DNA from: Domibacillus sp.
GTDB lineage: Bacteria > Bacillota > Bacilli > Bacillales > Domibacillaceae
NCBI GenBank assembly: GCA_031177795.1
Contig: JAPSKG010000005.1
Location: 1-21,910, forward strand
DNA: 21,910 nt
Direction of reading: 5' to 3'
This document shows positions 6,614-14,920 of this stretch, in pieces. The position numbers and the translations under genes are program-made. Position 1 is the stretch's first letter; each line of letters opens with the position of its first letter. The notes under the pieces are model-generated. The model did no database searches, had not been told where the DNA came from, and worked only from the letters and a program-made list of their open reading frames with translations.

Positions 6614-7642
6614 ATGAAAGCAATTCAAACCGCTTTAATCGGTTACGGGTTTTCAGGATCTGTTTTTCACGCTCCTTTTTTAAAATCAATGGAAGAATTT
6701 GAAGCTGCAGTTGTTTGTTCATCGAATCCAAAAAAAGTGAAAAAAGATTTGCCGGATGCAAAGGTTACGAATGATTTTCAAGTTATTTTACAAAACCCGA
6801 ATATTGAACTTGTTGTGATCACAACACCGAACAATCTGCATTTTAAAATGGCAGAGCAAGCACTTCAAGCAGGAAAACATGTGATTGTAGAAAAGCCAAT
6901 GGTTTTATATGCAAAAGAAGCAGAGAAACTTGTAAAGTTGTCGAAGCAAAACAATGTCATGCTGAGTGTATATCAAAACCGGCGCTGGGATGGGGATTTT
7001 TTAACTGTTAAAAAATTAAAAGATGATGGAGTGCTGGGTGAGATTCATACATATGAAGCTCATTTTGACCGTTTTGTACCGGTTATCCCGGGCGGCTGGC
7101 GAGAAGAAAATGCCCCGGGTGCAGGGATGCTGTATGATCTTGGTTCCCATTTAATTGATCAAGCTCTTTTTTTATTTGGCATGCCGGACTCGGTTACCGC
7201 TGACCTTGAAAAGCAGCGGCAGGGGGCACAAGTGGATGATTATTTCCACTTAATTCTCAAGTATGGGACAAAGCGCGTGATTCTGCACAGTGAAATGCTG
7301 GCATTTGAACAAGGGCCAAAATACAAAGTGCACGGAAGCAAGGGGACATTTATCAAGTACGGGGAAGATCTTCAGGAAACGGAATTAATAGAAGGGAAAC
7401 AGCCAACCAGCTTAGATGCCGGGATGGACCGGATAGCTTTATATGGAACGCTTTATTCAGAAACAGGAGAAGAAAAAATTGTAACTGTGCCTGGATCTTA
7501 TATTCACTACTATGAAGGAGTTTACCAGTGTATCCGCTACAATAAGGATTGCCCGGTTACCGCGGAAGACGGATTAAATACCATTCGTATTATTGAAGCG
7601 GCATTGGAAAGCAGCCAGGAAAAAAGGACAGTGGTTTTATAA
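6614..7642 (+). CDS. Gfo/Idh/MocA-family oxidoreductase, IolW/YvaA-like
   Basis: A 342-residue NAD(P)-dependent dehydrogenase. The N-terminal Rossmann fold starts IGYGFSGSVFHAPF (residues 9-22), the family EKP motif is at 93-95, NRRWDGDFLTVKKL at 122-135, and the DLGSH catalytic-region motif at 175-179. The GYGFSG...HAP and NRRWDxDFxT patterns are those of B. subtilis IolW (YvaA, scyllo-inositol dehydrogenase, NADP-dependent) and E. coli YdgJ, so reversible oxidation of a cyclitol or sugar is the best guess. The start at 6614 is set by GGAGG at 7-nt spacing; the upstream in-frame ATG at 6563 lacks such a site. Monocistronic, closed by a 13-bp terminator. It sits just ahead of module A but is not part of that operon. 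Confidence 0.88.
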   Translation: MKAIQTALIGYGFSGSVFHAPFLKSMEEFEAAVVCSSNPKKVKKDLPDAKVTNDFQVILQNPNIELVVITTPNNLHFKMAEQALQAGKHVIVEKPMVLYAKEAEKLVKLSKQNNVMLSVYQNRRWDGDFLTVKKLKDDGVLGEIHTYEAHFDRFVPVIPGGWREENAPGAGMLYDLGSHLIDQALFLFGMPDSVTADLEKQRQGAQVDDYFHLILKYGTKRVILHSEMLAFEQGPKYKVHGSKGTFIKYGEDLQETELIEGKQPTSLDAGMDRIALYGTLYSETGEEKIVTVPGSYIHYYEGVYQCIRYNKDCPVTAEDGLNTIRIIEAALESSQEKRTVVL

Positions 7643-7643
7643 A

Positions 7644-7677
7644 AAAAGCGCCGGCTCGTTTGGAAGCCGGCGCTTTT
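7644..7677 (+). terminator. Strong terminator after the IolW-like gene
   Basis: Perfect 13-bp stem AAAAGCGCCGGCT (7644-7656) and AGCCGGCGCTTTT (7665-7677), 8-nt loop, with further T residues downstream. Confidence 0.92.
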
Positions 7678-7849
7678 AATTTTTTATAGAAGAATAGAAA
7701 GTAAATGATGAAAAAATAAAAGGCCTGGCCAGTTTTTTTGTCCGGGTAAAATAAGAAAAACCGTTTGCATAAAAAAACGTATGCATTATTTGTATATACA
7801 AGAAACAAAAACACTTATATAAAAGGTTTGTAAGGCTTTTCAAAAAATG

Positions 7850-7863
7850 CGCAAACGATTTCA
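7850..7863 (-). promoter_or_regulatory. Upstream cre/LacI-type operator of module A
   Basis: Read on the minus strand this is TGAAATCGTTTGCG, matching 9 of the 11 defined positions of the cre consensus TGWAANCGNTNWCA. It is identical at 12 of 14 positions to the site at 7915-7928 but points the opposite way, and it lies just upstream of the -35. It may bind CcpA or the module's own LacI regulator. Confidence 0.45.
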
Positions 7864-7889
7864 TAAAAAGTATTGACGTTTTTATGAAA
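7859..7889. repeat. 11-bp perfect inverted repeat straddling the module A -35
   Basis: TTTCATAAAAA (7859-7869) and TTTTTATGAAA (7879-7889) flank GTATTGACG, which contains the -35 hexamer. A further TTTCATAA occurs at 7905. No T tract follows, so an operator is more likely than a terminator; the binding protein is unknown. Confidence 0.5.
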
Positions 7890-7902
7890 GCGGTGTTATA
7901 GT
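7873..7902 (+). promoter_or_regulatory. Sigma-A promoter of module A
   Basis: TTGACG (7873-7878, 5/6), an 18-bp spacer and TATAGT (7897-7902, 5/6) lie 67 bp before the solute-binding protein start. Predicted transcription start is near 7909. Confidence 0.75.
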
Positions 7903-7914
7903 AGTTTCATAAGT

Positions 7915-7928
7915 TGAAAGCGTTTACG
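7915..7928 (+). promoter_or_regulatory. cre/LacI-type operator just downstream of the module A start site
   Basis: TGAAAGCGTTTACG matches 10 of the 11 defined positions of the cre consensus and lies about 6 to 20 nt into the transcript, a classic position for catabolite or LacI-family repression. Confidence 0.6.
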
Positions 7929-7969
7929 ACTTCAATGGAAATTAATAAGAATGCAAAGGGGCAGATAAC

Positions 7970-9259
7970 ATGGTTAACAAAAAAGCATTTTTACTTTCGT
8001 CCGCATTGTTTTTAGGTCTTGCTGGCTGTTCAACAGCTGAAAAAGAAGAAACTTCTTCTGATAGCTCATCTGGAGGCGGAGATAAAACAGTCGTTGATGT
8101 ATTCCAGTTTAAAGTGGAATTTAAAGAGCAGTTTGAAGAACTTGCGGCTCAATATGAAGAAGCAAACCCGGACATCGATATTAAAATTAAGACGGTAGGA
8201 GGCGGCAACGATTACGCATCTTCTTTAAAATCATCGTTTGCTGCGGGTGAGGAGCCAGCCATTTTCAATATCGGCGGCGCGGTTGATGTTCAGCAATATC
8301 ATGAGAGATTAGTGGATTTAAGTGATACAAAAGCGGCTGGTGCAGCGCTTGAAGGCACACTTGATAGTGTAACAGAAGGAGAAAAAGTTCTTGGTCTTCC
8401 ATTTAATCAGGAAGGATACGGTTTTGTTTACAACAAACAAGTATTTGAAAAAGCAGGTGTGGATCCTGCATCCATCAAATCAATGGAAGATTTAACAAAT
8501 GCGGTTAAAACAATCGACAGTAAAAAAGAAGAACTTGGTCTTGATGCTGTGTTTGCAATGGCAGCAAAAGAAAAATGGACAGAAGGAAACCACGGATCCA
8601 ACGCTTTCTTAGCAGACGACTTTAACAACAAAGCATTAGATGCGTTTGCAGCAAAAGAAGTGCCATTTACAAAAGCTGACCAATTTAAAACGTACATTGA
8701 TCTTCAAAACAAATATTCAGTACAGCCAGTGTTAAGCCTTGACTACTCACAGCAAGTAGAAGAACTTTTCTCAACAGGGCGCGTAGCGATGATTCAGCAA
8801 GGAAACTGGGTATACCCGACAATCGAGCAAATGGATCCGGAGCTTGCTGAAAATGTAGGCATTATGCCAATCCCGGTTGACGGAGAAATGAAAATGCCGG
8901 TTGGCGTTCCTCAGTACTGGGTAGTCAACACAAAAGTGGATGAAAATATTCAAAAAGAAGCAAAAGAGTTTCTTGATTGGATGTATACATCAGACGAAGG
9001 AAAAGAAGCGGTTTTAACAAAGTTTAAATTTATCCCGGCTTATGAAGGATATGACACAGAAAAAATTTCTGATCCGCTTTCCAAAACGATTTACGAATAT
9101 GCGCAAGAAGGCAACACAAAGGGCTGGACTTTCCTTGGCTACCCAACTGGCTGGGGAGACATTCTTGGTGTGCAACTTCAAAAATATCTTGCTGGTGAAG
9201 CATCATGGGAAGAAGCAATCCAAGCCGCACAAGCTGAGTGGGCAAAAGCACGCCAGTAA
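7970..9259 (+). CDS. CUT1 sugar ABC transporter solute-binding lipoprotein (module A)
   Basis: A 429-residue extracellular binding protein tethered to the membrane. The signal peptide ends in the lipobox LAGC (17-20; Cys20 lipidated), followed by a Ser/Gly/Glu-rich linker and a family 1 solute-binding fold (VDVFQFKVEFKEQFEELAAQYEEANPDIDIK near the mature N-terminus; FSTGRVAMIQQGNW in the second lobe). The length is typical. It is the first gene after a good promoter and is separated from the two permeases by an internal hairpin, consistent with the binding protein being made in excess. The ligand is probably an oligosaccharide or glycoside; substrate identity cannot be read from the sequence. 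Confidence 0.94.
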   Translation: MVNKKAFLLSSALFLGLAGCSTAEKEETSSDSSSGGGDKTVVDVFQFKVEFKEQFEELAAQYEEANPDIDIKIKTVGGGNDYASSLKSSFAAGEEPAIFNIGGAVDVQQYHERLVDLSDTKAAGAALEGTLDSVTEGEKVLGLPFNQEGYGFVYNKQVFEKAGVDPASIKSMEDLTNAVKTIDSKKEELGLDAVFAMAAKEKWTEGNHGSNAFLADDFNNKALDAFAAKEVPFTKADQFKTYIDLQNKYSVQPVLSLDYSQQVEELFSTGRVAMIQQGNWVYPTIEQMDPELAENVGIMPIPVDGEMKMPVGVPQYWVVNTKVDENIQKEAKEFLDWMYTSDEGKEAVLTKFKFIPAYEGYDTEKISDPLSKTIYEYAQEGNTKGWTFLGYPTGWGDILGVQLQKYLAGEASWEEAIQAAQAEWAKARQ

Positions 9260-9272
9260 TCGATTGAAACAA

Positions 9273-9309
9273 AAAAAGATAACAGGCTTGTCTACGCTGT
9301 TATCTTTTT
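9273..9309 (+). terminator. Internal (attenuating) terminator between binding protein and permeases
   Basis: 13-bp stem AAAAAGATAACAG (9273-9285) and CTGTTATCTTTTT (9297-9309) with an 11-nt loop. It is probably a partial terminator, since no separate promoter for the permeases is evident downstream. It would set a high ratio of binding protein to permease. Confidence 0.75.
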
Positions 9310-9345
9310 CTTTACCTAAATTGACTTGAAATGAGGTTTACAACC

Positions 9346-10206
9346 ATGAAAAATAAAGATTTTATGTTTTGGCTTTTCCTCGCACCCGTTTTATTCGCCC
9401 TTGGAACCGTTGTTTTAATCCCTCTTATCTACGGCATTTATTATTCCTTTACTGACTGGAACGGTGTGAATCAAGCGGAGTTTATCGGCGTGAAAAACTA
9501 TATTGAACTGTTTAGCGATCAAGGGTTTTTAAATTCTCTCTGGTTTACGTTTAAGTTCTCCATTGCTTCTGTTATCGTCATCAATATTATGGGGCTTGGC
9601 CTCGCCATGCTGGTTACATCGTATATTAAATCAAAAAACCTTCTTCGAACCATTTTCTTTATGCCGAACTTGATCGGCGGTTTAATTCTTGGTTTTATCT
9701 GGCAGTTTGTTTTCACAAAAGTATTTGATGCAGTTGGACGTGCCACTGGCATTGAATGGCTTCAAGGCTGGTTATCTGATTCATCCACAGGCTTCTGGGG
9801 AATGGTTATTTTAATGAGCTGGCAGATGGCTGGCTACATCATGATCATTTACATTGCGTATCTTGAAAACGTGCCAAAAGACTTGTTAGAAGCAGCGGAA
9901 ATTGACGGAGCAAATGCGGTTGAGCGATTCCGCAACATTACATTCCCACTTGTAATGCCAGCTTTCACAGTCAGCTTGTTCCTTACTCTTTCAAATGCAT
10001 TTAAAATCTATGACCAAAACTTATCTTTAACAAATGGCGGACCATTTAACTCAACTAAAATGGTCGCAATGGATATTGTTCAAACAGCATTCCAACTAAA
10101 CCAAATGGCTCAAGCACAAGCAAAAGCCGTTATTTTTTTCTTGATTGTCGCAGCTATTTCATTAACACAAGTTTACATTAACAAAAAGAAAGAGGTGGAG
10201 ATGTAA
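9346..10206 (+). CDS. CUT1 sugar ABC transporter permease, MalF/UgpA type (module A)
   Basis: A 286-residue integral membrane protein with six predicted segments and the cytoplasmic EAA loop LLEAAEIDGANAVERFRNITFP (from about residue 180), which docks onto the ATPase. The ATG at 9346 is chosen because GAGG (9333-9336) sits 9 nt before it; the in-frame ATG at 9331 overlaps that site and lacks one of its own. It ends TAATG, sharing one base with the next permease, so the two are translationally coupled. It pairs with the binding protein upstream. Confidence 0.93.
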   Translation: MKNKDFMFWLFLAPVLFALGTVVLIPLIYGIYYSFTDWNGVNQAEFIGVKNYIELFSDQGFLNSLWFTFKFSIASVIVINIMGLGLAMLVTSYIKSKNLLRTIFFMPNLIGGLILGFIWQFVFTKVFDAVGRATGIEWLQGWLSDSSTGFWGMVILMSWQMAGYIMIIYIAYLENVPKDLLEAAEIDGANAVERFRNITFPLVMPAFTVSLFLTLSNAFKIYDQNLSLTNGGPFNSTKMVAMDIVQTAFQLNQMAQAQAKAVIFFLIVAAISLTQVYINKKKEVEM

Positions 10207-11027
10207 TGAAGCAAAAGTCAACAAAAAGATGGATACTCGAAGCACTTGGCATTTTACTGGCACTTCTTTGGGTCTCGCCTTTTTACTTAATGATCGTGAA
10301 CGCATTTAAAACAAAACGTGAAATTTTCACTAATACAACAAAACTGCCAGAAGTGCTGACGTTTGAAAACTTTAAACAAGCTTTTGAAGAATTAACGTTT
10401 TTGCAGACGTTTATTAACTCCATGCTTGTTACTGTTTTAAGTGTTGCCATTATTCTCTTTTTCTCCGCGATGGCGGCTTATGCCTTGTCACGTAACGGAA
10501 GCAAGCTAAGCAACATTATTTTCTTTTTGTTTGTTGCCGCGATGCTGATTCCGTTCCAGTCGGTTATGATTCCGCTTGTCGCTCTTTTTGGAAAAGCCAA
10601 TGCACTTAATTTTTACGGGTTGATTTTCATGTATCTTGGTTTTGGATGCAGCTTGTCTATCTTCCTTTATCACGGCGCGTTAAAAGGTATCTCTAAATCG
10701 CTTGATGAAGCGGCAACAATCGATGGGTGCAATCGTTTGCAAGTTTTCTGGTACATCATCTTCCCGCTATTAAAACCGATTTCAATTACAGTGGGAATTT
10801 TGAATGTAATCTGGATCTGGAACGACTTCCTTCTTCCGTCTCTTGTAATCAGCGGTGAAGGAACAGACACAATTCCGTTGAAGCTATTCTTGTTCTTTGG
10901 TCAATACACAAAACAGTGGCATCTTGCGCTTGCTGGTTTAACGATCTCGATTATTCCAGTTATCATCGGTTACTTTTTTGCCCAAAAGCAAATTATCAAA
11001 GGTGTCTCTGATGGCGCAGTAAAATAA
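10206..11027 (+). CDS. CUT1 sugar ABC transporter permease, MalG/UgpE type (module A)
   Basis: A 273-residue partner of the preceding permease. The first membrane segment is LEALGILLALLWVSPFYLMI, and the EAA loop SLDEAATIDGCNRLQVFWYIIFP starts at about residue 165. The C-terminus (IIKGVSDGAVK) is typical of MalG-type subunits. Ribosome binding site AAGAGGTGGAG lies inside the upstream gene. No ATPase gene accompanies the pair in this operon, so a general MsmX-type ATPase encoded elsewhere probably energises it. The LacI gene follows after only 39 bp. Confidence 0.93.
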   Translation: MKQKSTKRWILEALGILLALLWVSPFYLMIVNAFKTKREIFTNTTKLPEVLTFENFKQAFEELTFLQTFINSMLVTVLSVAIILFFSAMAAYALSRNGSKLSNIIFFLFVAAMLIPFQSVMIPLVALFGKANALNFYGLIFMYLGFGCSLSIFLYHGALKGISKSLDEAATIDGCNRLQVFWYIIFPLLKPISITVGILNVIWIWNDFLLPSLVISGEGTDTIPLKLFLFFGQYTKQWHLALAGLTISIIPVIIGYFFAQKQIIKGVSDGAVK

Positions 11028-11066
11028 AAAAATGGTAAGATAAACAAGAATAGGGAGGCGCTGGTG

Positions 11067-12101
11067 ATGGGTGTAACAATTAAAGATGTTGCAAAAAGGG
11101 CAAAGGTTGCACCGTCAACCGTCTCCCGTGTGATTGCAGACCATCCGAAAATAACGCAGGAAACAAAAGAAAGAGTAAGGCGTATTATGGACGAGCTCGG
11201 GTATCATCCTAACCTGCTTGCCAGGAATCTTGTCCGGCAATCTTCCCAGACAATAGGGATTGTTACGAAAGAAACAACAAAACATTCCTTGTATGATCCG
11301 TTTTTTCCTGCTGCATTAAAAGGAATGGGAAACCTTCTTCATGAAAAAGATTACAGCATTCAGTTGACTACAGGTGAAACAAAAGAGGAAATTTACCAGG
11401 AAGTAGTAAAGATGGTGCAAGGGAAAAATGTAGACGGAATCATTGTCCTTTATTCAAGGGATGATGATCCGGTTTTAACGTACTTATTAGATTGTGATTT
11501 TCCTTTTGTTATGCTTGGCAAGCCAACTGTGCATGTTAATGAAATCATGTATGTCGATAATGACAATGTTAAAGCAGCACGTGAAATAACGGAGCATTTG
11601 CTTTCTATCGGCCACAGGCAAATTGCTTACATTGGCGGCGATTTGAAATTTGAAGTGCATAAAGACCGGGAGCAAGGGTACAGAGAAGCTTTACAGATGG
11701 CTGGAGTTCAAGAAACATTGATTTTCCGCGAGAGTATAACAAAAGAAAGCGGCGAGAAGATAGTAGAACAACTGCTTAAGATGAAACACCGGCCTACCGC
11801 CGTTGTTACAACAGATGAATTAATGTGCTTGAGCATATTATCAGCTCTTTATGCAAAAGGGCTCCGTGTACCAGAGGATATTGCCATCACTACTTTTACG
11901 GATTCACTGATTTCTGAACTGGCTTCTCCCCCGCTTACAACGGTTAATATTAATCCATTCCAGCTTGGCTATGAAGCGGCAAAGTCACTGGTTGAACTGC
12001 TTCAAGATCCGGATATGATGAAACGGAATATTTTAGTTCCCACATCCATTGTCACACGGGAGTCATGTAAAAAAATAACAGAAAACGAGGCGGTTATATG
12101 A
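11067..12101 (+). CDS. LacI-family regulator, MalR-like (module A)
   Basis: A 344-residue repressor-type protein. It has the HTH VTIKDVAKRAKVAPSTVSRVI at the N-terminus, hinge LGYHPNLLARNL with the usual ARxL, and a sugar-binding domain (VQGKNVDGIIVLYSRDDDP ... YVDNDNVKAAREITEHLLSIGHRQIAYIGG). These phrases are those of Gram-positive MalR-type regulators. The ATG at 11067 is preferred, with AGGGAGG at 8-nt spacing; the GTG at 11064 is closer to the site. The gene is embedded mid-operon between transport and catabolic genes and overlaps the ThuA gene by 4 nt (ATGA), so its expression rises with the operon. Likely targets are the operators at 7850-7928. Confidence 0.92.
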   Translation: MGVTIKDVAKRAKVAPSTVSRVIADHPKITQETKERVRRIMDELGYHPNLLARNLVRQSSQTIGIVTKETTKHSLYDPFFPAALKGMGNLLHEKDYSIQLTTGETKEEIYQEVVKMVQGKNVDGIIVLYSRDDDPVLTYLLDCDFPFVMLGKPTVHVNEIMYVDNDNVKAAREITEHLLSIGHRQIAYIGGDLKFEVHKDREQGYREALQMAGVQETLIFRESITKESGEKIVEQLLKMKHRPTAVVTTDELMCLSILSALYAKGLRVPEDIAITTFTDSLISELASPPLTTVNINPFQLGYEAAKSLVELLQDPDMMKRNILVPTSIVTRESCKKITENEAVI

Positions 12102-12817
12102 ATATTACAGTATGGAATGAATTTCGCCACGAAAAGAAAAACCAAACAGTCGCAGATATTTATCCAGATGGCATTCATCAAGTATTAGCAAGTTTTTTGA
12201 AAACAGAAGGAACAACTGTGAGAACAGCTACTTTGGATGAAGCTGAACACGGATTGACAGATGATGTATTAAACAACACGGATGTTCTCCTTTGGTGGGG
12301 GCATGTCGCCCATGACGAAGTAAGTGATGAAATCGTTCAAAAAGTGCAGCAGCGTGTGTTGGATGGAATGGGATTAATCGTTTTACACTCCGGACATTTT
12401 TCTAAAATCTTTAAGCAGCTGATGGGCACTTCATGCGATTTAAAATGGCGTGAAGCTGGCGAGAAAGAACGGTTATGGGTCATTGATCCGGCTCATCCGA
12501 TTGCAGAAGGCATTGGCGAGTATTTTGAGCTTGAACAAGAAGAAATGTATGGCGAGCATTTTGACATTCCGGCACCGGATGAGCTTGTTTTTATGAGCTG
12601 GTTCCAGGGCGGCGAAGTGTTCCGCAGCGGCGTTACATATAAACGCGGAAACGGGAAAATCTTTTATTTCCGCCCCGGGCACGAAACACACCCTACATAC
12701 TACAACAAAAATGTTCAAAGAGTAATTCAAAATGCAGTAAAGTGGGCAGCCCCGGTGAAAAGGGAGCGTCCGGTTTACGGAAATGCACAACCAATTGAAA
12801 CATTAAAAGGAGAATGA
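12098..12817 (+). CDS. ThuA-like (trehalose utilisation) domain protein
   Basis: A 239-residue cytoplasmic protein of the ThuA family, a class I glutamine-amidotransferase-like fold. Recognisable segments are ITVWNEFRHE (3-12), DVLLWWGHVAHDEV (62-75), LIVLHSGHFSKIFK (93-106), YGEHFDIPAPDELVFMSWF (151-169) and the C-terminal GKIFYFRPGHETHPTYYN (186-203). ThuA is linked in rhizobia to ThuB, a Gfo/Idh/MocA dehydrogenase that makes 3-keto disaccharides; its own chemistry in Gram-positives is not settled. Here it is followed by two such dehydrogenases, the same partnership. It starts 4 nt inside the LacI gene, so the two are translationally coupled. Family assignment is firm; exact reaction unknown. 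Confidence 0.88.
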   Translation: MNITVWNEFRHEKKNQTVADIYPDGIHQVLASFLKTEGTTVRTATLDEAEHGLTDDVLNNTDVLLWWGHVAHDEVSDEIVQKVQQRVLDGMGLIVLHSGHFSKIFKQLMGTSCDLKWREAGEKERLWVIDPAHPIAEGIGEYFELEQEEMYGEHFDIPAPDELVFMSWFQGGEVFRSGVTYKRGNGKIFYFRPGHETHPTYYNKNVQRVIQNAVKWAAPVKRERPVYGNAQPIETLKGE

Positions 12818-12820
12818 AAA

Positions 12821-13846
12821 ATGGCGAAATTAAAAGTTGGCGTAATTGGCTGCGGAAGCATTGCCAAGCACCGCCATATTCCAGAGTATGCAATGAACCC
12901 AAATGTAGAAATTGTCGCTTTTTGCGATACAGTTGCTGAGCGTGCCCACTCTTTTGCGGAGCAATATAACGCCAAAGCGTATGTGGATTACACAGAACTT
13001 TTAGAAAACAAAGAAATTGACGCGGTAAGTGTTTGCACACCAAATGTTTTTCATGCACCTATTTCCATTGCTGCACTTAAAGCAGGCAAGCATGTTCTTT
13101 GCGAAAAACCAATGGCTACATCCAATGAAGAAGCAGAAGCAATGATCTCCGCTGCAAATGAAAGCGGAAAAAAACTTATGATCGGGCACAATCAGCGTTT
13201 TGTTGCTTCTCACCAAAAAGCCCGCAAAATTATTGAAAGCGGCGAACTTGGAAAGATTTACAGCTTCCGCACAGCTTTTGGCCACGGCGGTCCGGAGCAG
13301 TGGAGCGCAGATGGGGAACATAGCTGGTTTTTTGATAAAGAGCGGGCATTTATCGGCGCAATGGGTGACCTGGGTGTACACAAAACTGACTTGCTTCGCT
13401 TTTTGATTGGTGAAGAGTTTGTAGAAGCAGCAGCTTTTGTGGAAACATCTGCGAAACCAAATGCCACAGTTGATGATAATGCTGTGTGCATCTTGAAAAC
13501 AGAAAGCGGCATGATTGGAACACTTGCAGCAAGCTGGTCTTACAACGGCGGCGAAGACAATTCCACAGTTTTTTACGCTGAAAAAGGAACTATGCGCCTT
13601 GAAGACGATCCGGAGTACTCACTAATTATTGATTATAAAAACGGCAATAGTGAACGCCACAGTCTTGGTGCCATTCAATCAAATGAAGAAGGCAAGCAAA
13701 CAAACACACATGTTGTGGAGTTTTTTGTAAACAGTATTCTTGAAGATACAACCCCTCCAGTATGTGGGAATGAAGGGAAAAAATCTCTTGCAGTTATTTT
13801 GGCAGCACTAGAGTCTCACGAGAAAAAACAAATCGTTCGTATTTAA
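12821..13846 (+). CDS. Gfo/Idh/MocA-family sugar dehydrogenase 1 (module A)
   Basis: A 341-residue NAD(P)-dependent dehydrogenase. The Rossmann motif is VGVIGCGSIAKHRHIP (6-21), EKP at 95-97, and the substrate-side DLGVH at 183-187 in the C-terminal beta-sheet domain. All key residues expected of an active enzyme are present. AAAGGAG lies 8 nt before the ATG, and the gene follows ThuA after 3 bp. ThuA-linked members act on glucosides, oxidising C3; that is the best hypothesis here. It is a diverged tandem relative of the next gene, sharing the MAKLK start and the HIP motif. Confidence 0.92.
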   Translation: MAKLKVGVIGCGSIAKHRHIPEYAMNPNVEIVAFCDTVAERAHSFAEQYNAKAYVDYTELLENKEIDAVSVCTPNVFHAPISIAALKAGKHVLCEKPMATSNEEAEAMISAANESGKKLMIGHNQRFVASHQKARKIIESGELGKIYSFRTAFGHGGPEQWSADGEHSWFFDKERAFIGAMGDLGVHKTDLLRFLIGEEFVEAAAFVETSAKPNATVDDNAVCILKTESGMIGTLAASWSYNGGEDNSTVFYAEKGTMRLEDDPEYSLIIDYKNGNSERHSLGAIQSNEEGKQTNTHVVEFFVNSILEDTTPPVCGNEGKKSLAVILAALESHEKKQIVRI

Positions 13847-13862
13847 TGAAGAGGTGACAAAC

Positions 13863-14903
13863 ATGGCAAAGTTGAAAATCGGCGTTTTGGGAACCGGCGG
13901 CATCGCGACAGAACGTCATATTCCTGCTTTTAAGCATGTGAAAGAAGCAGAGATTACAGCAGTGATGGACGTGAACGAAGAGCGTGCACGCGAAGTGGCG
14001 GAAAAGTTTGGAGTGAAAAATGTATGCAAGAGCCTGGATGAGATGCTTGAAAAAGTTGACGCGCTTCTTATCACCACTCCAAATAAATTCCATGCACCCG
14101 CTGCGGTTCAAGCATTAAATGCCGGTATTCATGTCATGTGTGAAAAGCCGATGGCACTGAATACGAAAGAATGTGAAGAAATGGTGGACGCTGCAGAAAA
14201 AGCGGGAAAAACCTTGCTGATTGCGTATCATTACCGGTTTATGAAAGAAGCCCGCGCTGCCAAACGTATTATCGACAGCGGGGAAATTGGGCAACCGCTT
14301 GTTATCCGCATTAAAGCAATGCGGCGCCGGAAAGTGCCTGGCTGGGGGGTTTTTACCAACCGTGACTTGCAGGGCGGAGGAGCGTTAATTGACTATGGCT
14401 GCCACTTGCTTGATCTGGCCATGTGGTTGACCGGCAATCCAAAGCCCTATGAAGTAAGCGGAACGACGTTTAACCATTTAAGTATGCAAAAAGATATAGT
14501 TAACGAGTGGGGAACCATTAACCCGGCTACATTTGAAGTAGAAGATCATGCAACCGCGTTTATCCGGCTTGAGAACGGTGCGGTAGTAATGCTAGAAACT
14601 TCCTGGGCCGCTAATATCCCGCATGATGAAGAAACCATTAGCATTTCAGGCACAGAAGGCGGCATTGAAGTGTTTCCTTTACGGGTTAATAAATCTCAGC
14701 ACGGCGTGTTAATCAATTCTGATATCAGCTGGATCCCGGAAGAAAAGCCGTTTGCAATCTTACAAGCAGAACATTTTGTTTCCTGCTGTTTAGGAGAAAG
14801 CAGCCCATTGACAAGCCCGCGGGAATCAATGTTTGTATCAAGTATTATTGACTCGGTGTATGAAAGTGCTAAAATTGGAAGAAGCGTTCAAATAAAACGA
14901 TAA
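13863..14903 (+). CDS. Gfo/Idh/MocA-family sugar dehydrogenase 2 (module A)
   Basis: A 346-residue member of the same family with GVLGTGGIATERHIP (7-21), EKP at 94-96, YHYRF at 122-126 and DYGCH at 177-181. The segment RRKVPGWGVFTNRDLQGGGALIDYG is a common form in glucoside 3-dehydrogenase-like proteins. The ATG at 13863 is used because GAAGAGG (13847-13853) lies 9 nt upstream; the in-frame GTG at 13854 abuts that site. Having two dehydrogenases in one operon suggests one oxidises the incoming sugar and the other reduces the product, but direction and cofactor cannot be assigned. Confidence 0.92.
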   Translation: MAKLKIGVLGTGGIATERHIPAFKHVKEAEITAVMDVNEERAREVAEKFGVKNVCKSLDEMLEKVDALLITTPNKFHAPAAVQALNAGIHVMCEKPMALNTKECEEMVDAAEKAGKTLLIAYHYRFMKEARAAKRIIDSGEIGQPLVIRIKAMRRRKVPGWGVFTNRDLQGGGALIDYGCHLLDLAMWLTGNPKPYEVSGTTFNHLSMQKDIVNEWGTINPATFEVEDHATAFIRLENGAVVMLETSWAANIPHDEETISISGTEGGIEVFPLRVNKSQHGVLINSDISWIPEEKPFAILQAEHFVSCCLGESSPLTSPRESMFVSSIIDSVYESAKIGRSVQIKR

Positions 14904-14920
14904 CTAAAGGAGCGATTCAA

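Noticed and set aside
7726..7739. CTGGCCAG followed by a T run as a second terminator after the IolW-like gene
   Set aside because: The palindrome has no loop and the flanks do not extend the stem; the strong terminator at 7644-7677 already serves the gene.
7766..7785. TGCATA...TATGCA inverted repeat upstream of module A
   Set aside because: Only 6-bp arms in AT-rich DNA and far from the promoter; not distinguishable from chance.
9042..9329. Plus-strand 95-codon frame after or inside the binding-protein gene
   Set aside because: It is an out-of-frame overlap with the 3' end of the solute-binding protein and runs through its terminator; composition is Lys-rich and unlike neighbouring genes.
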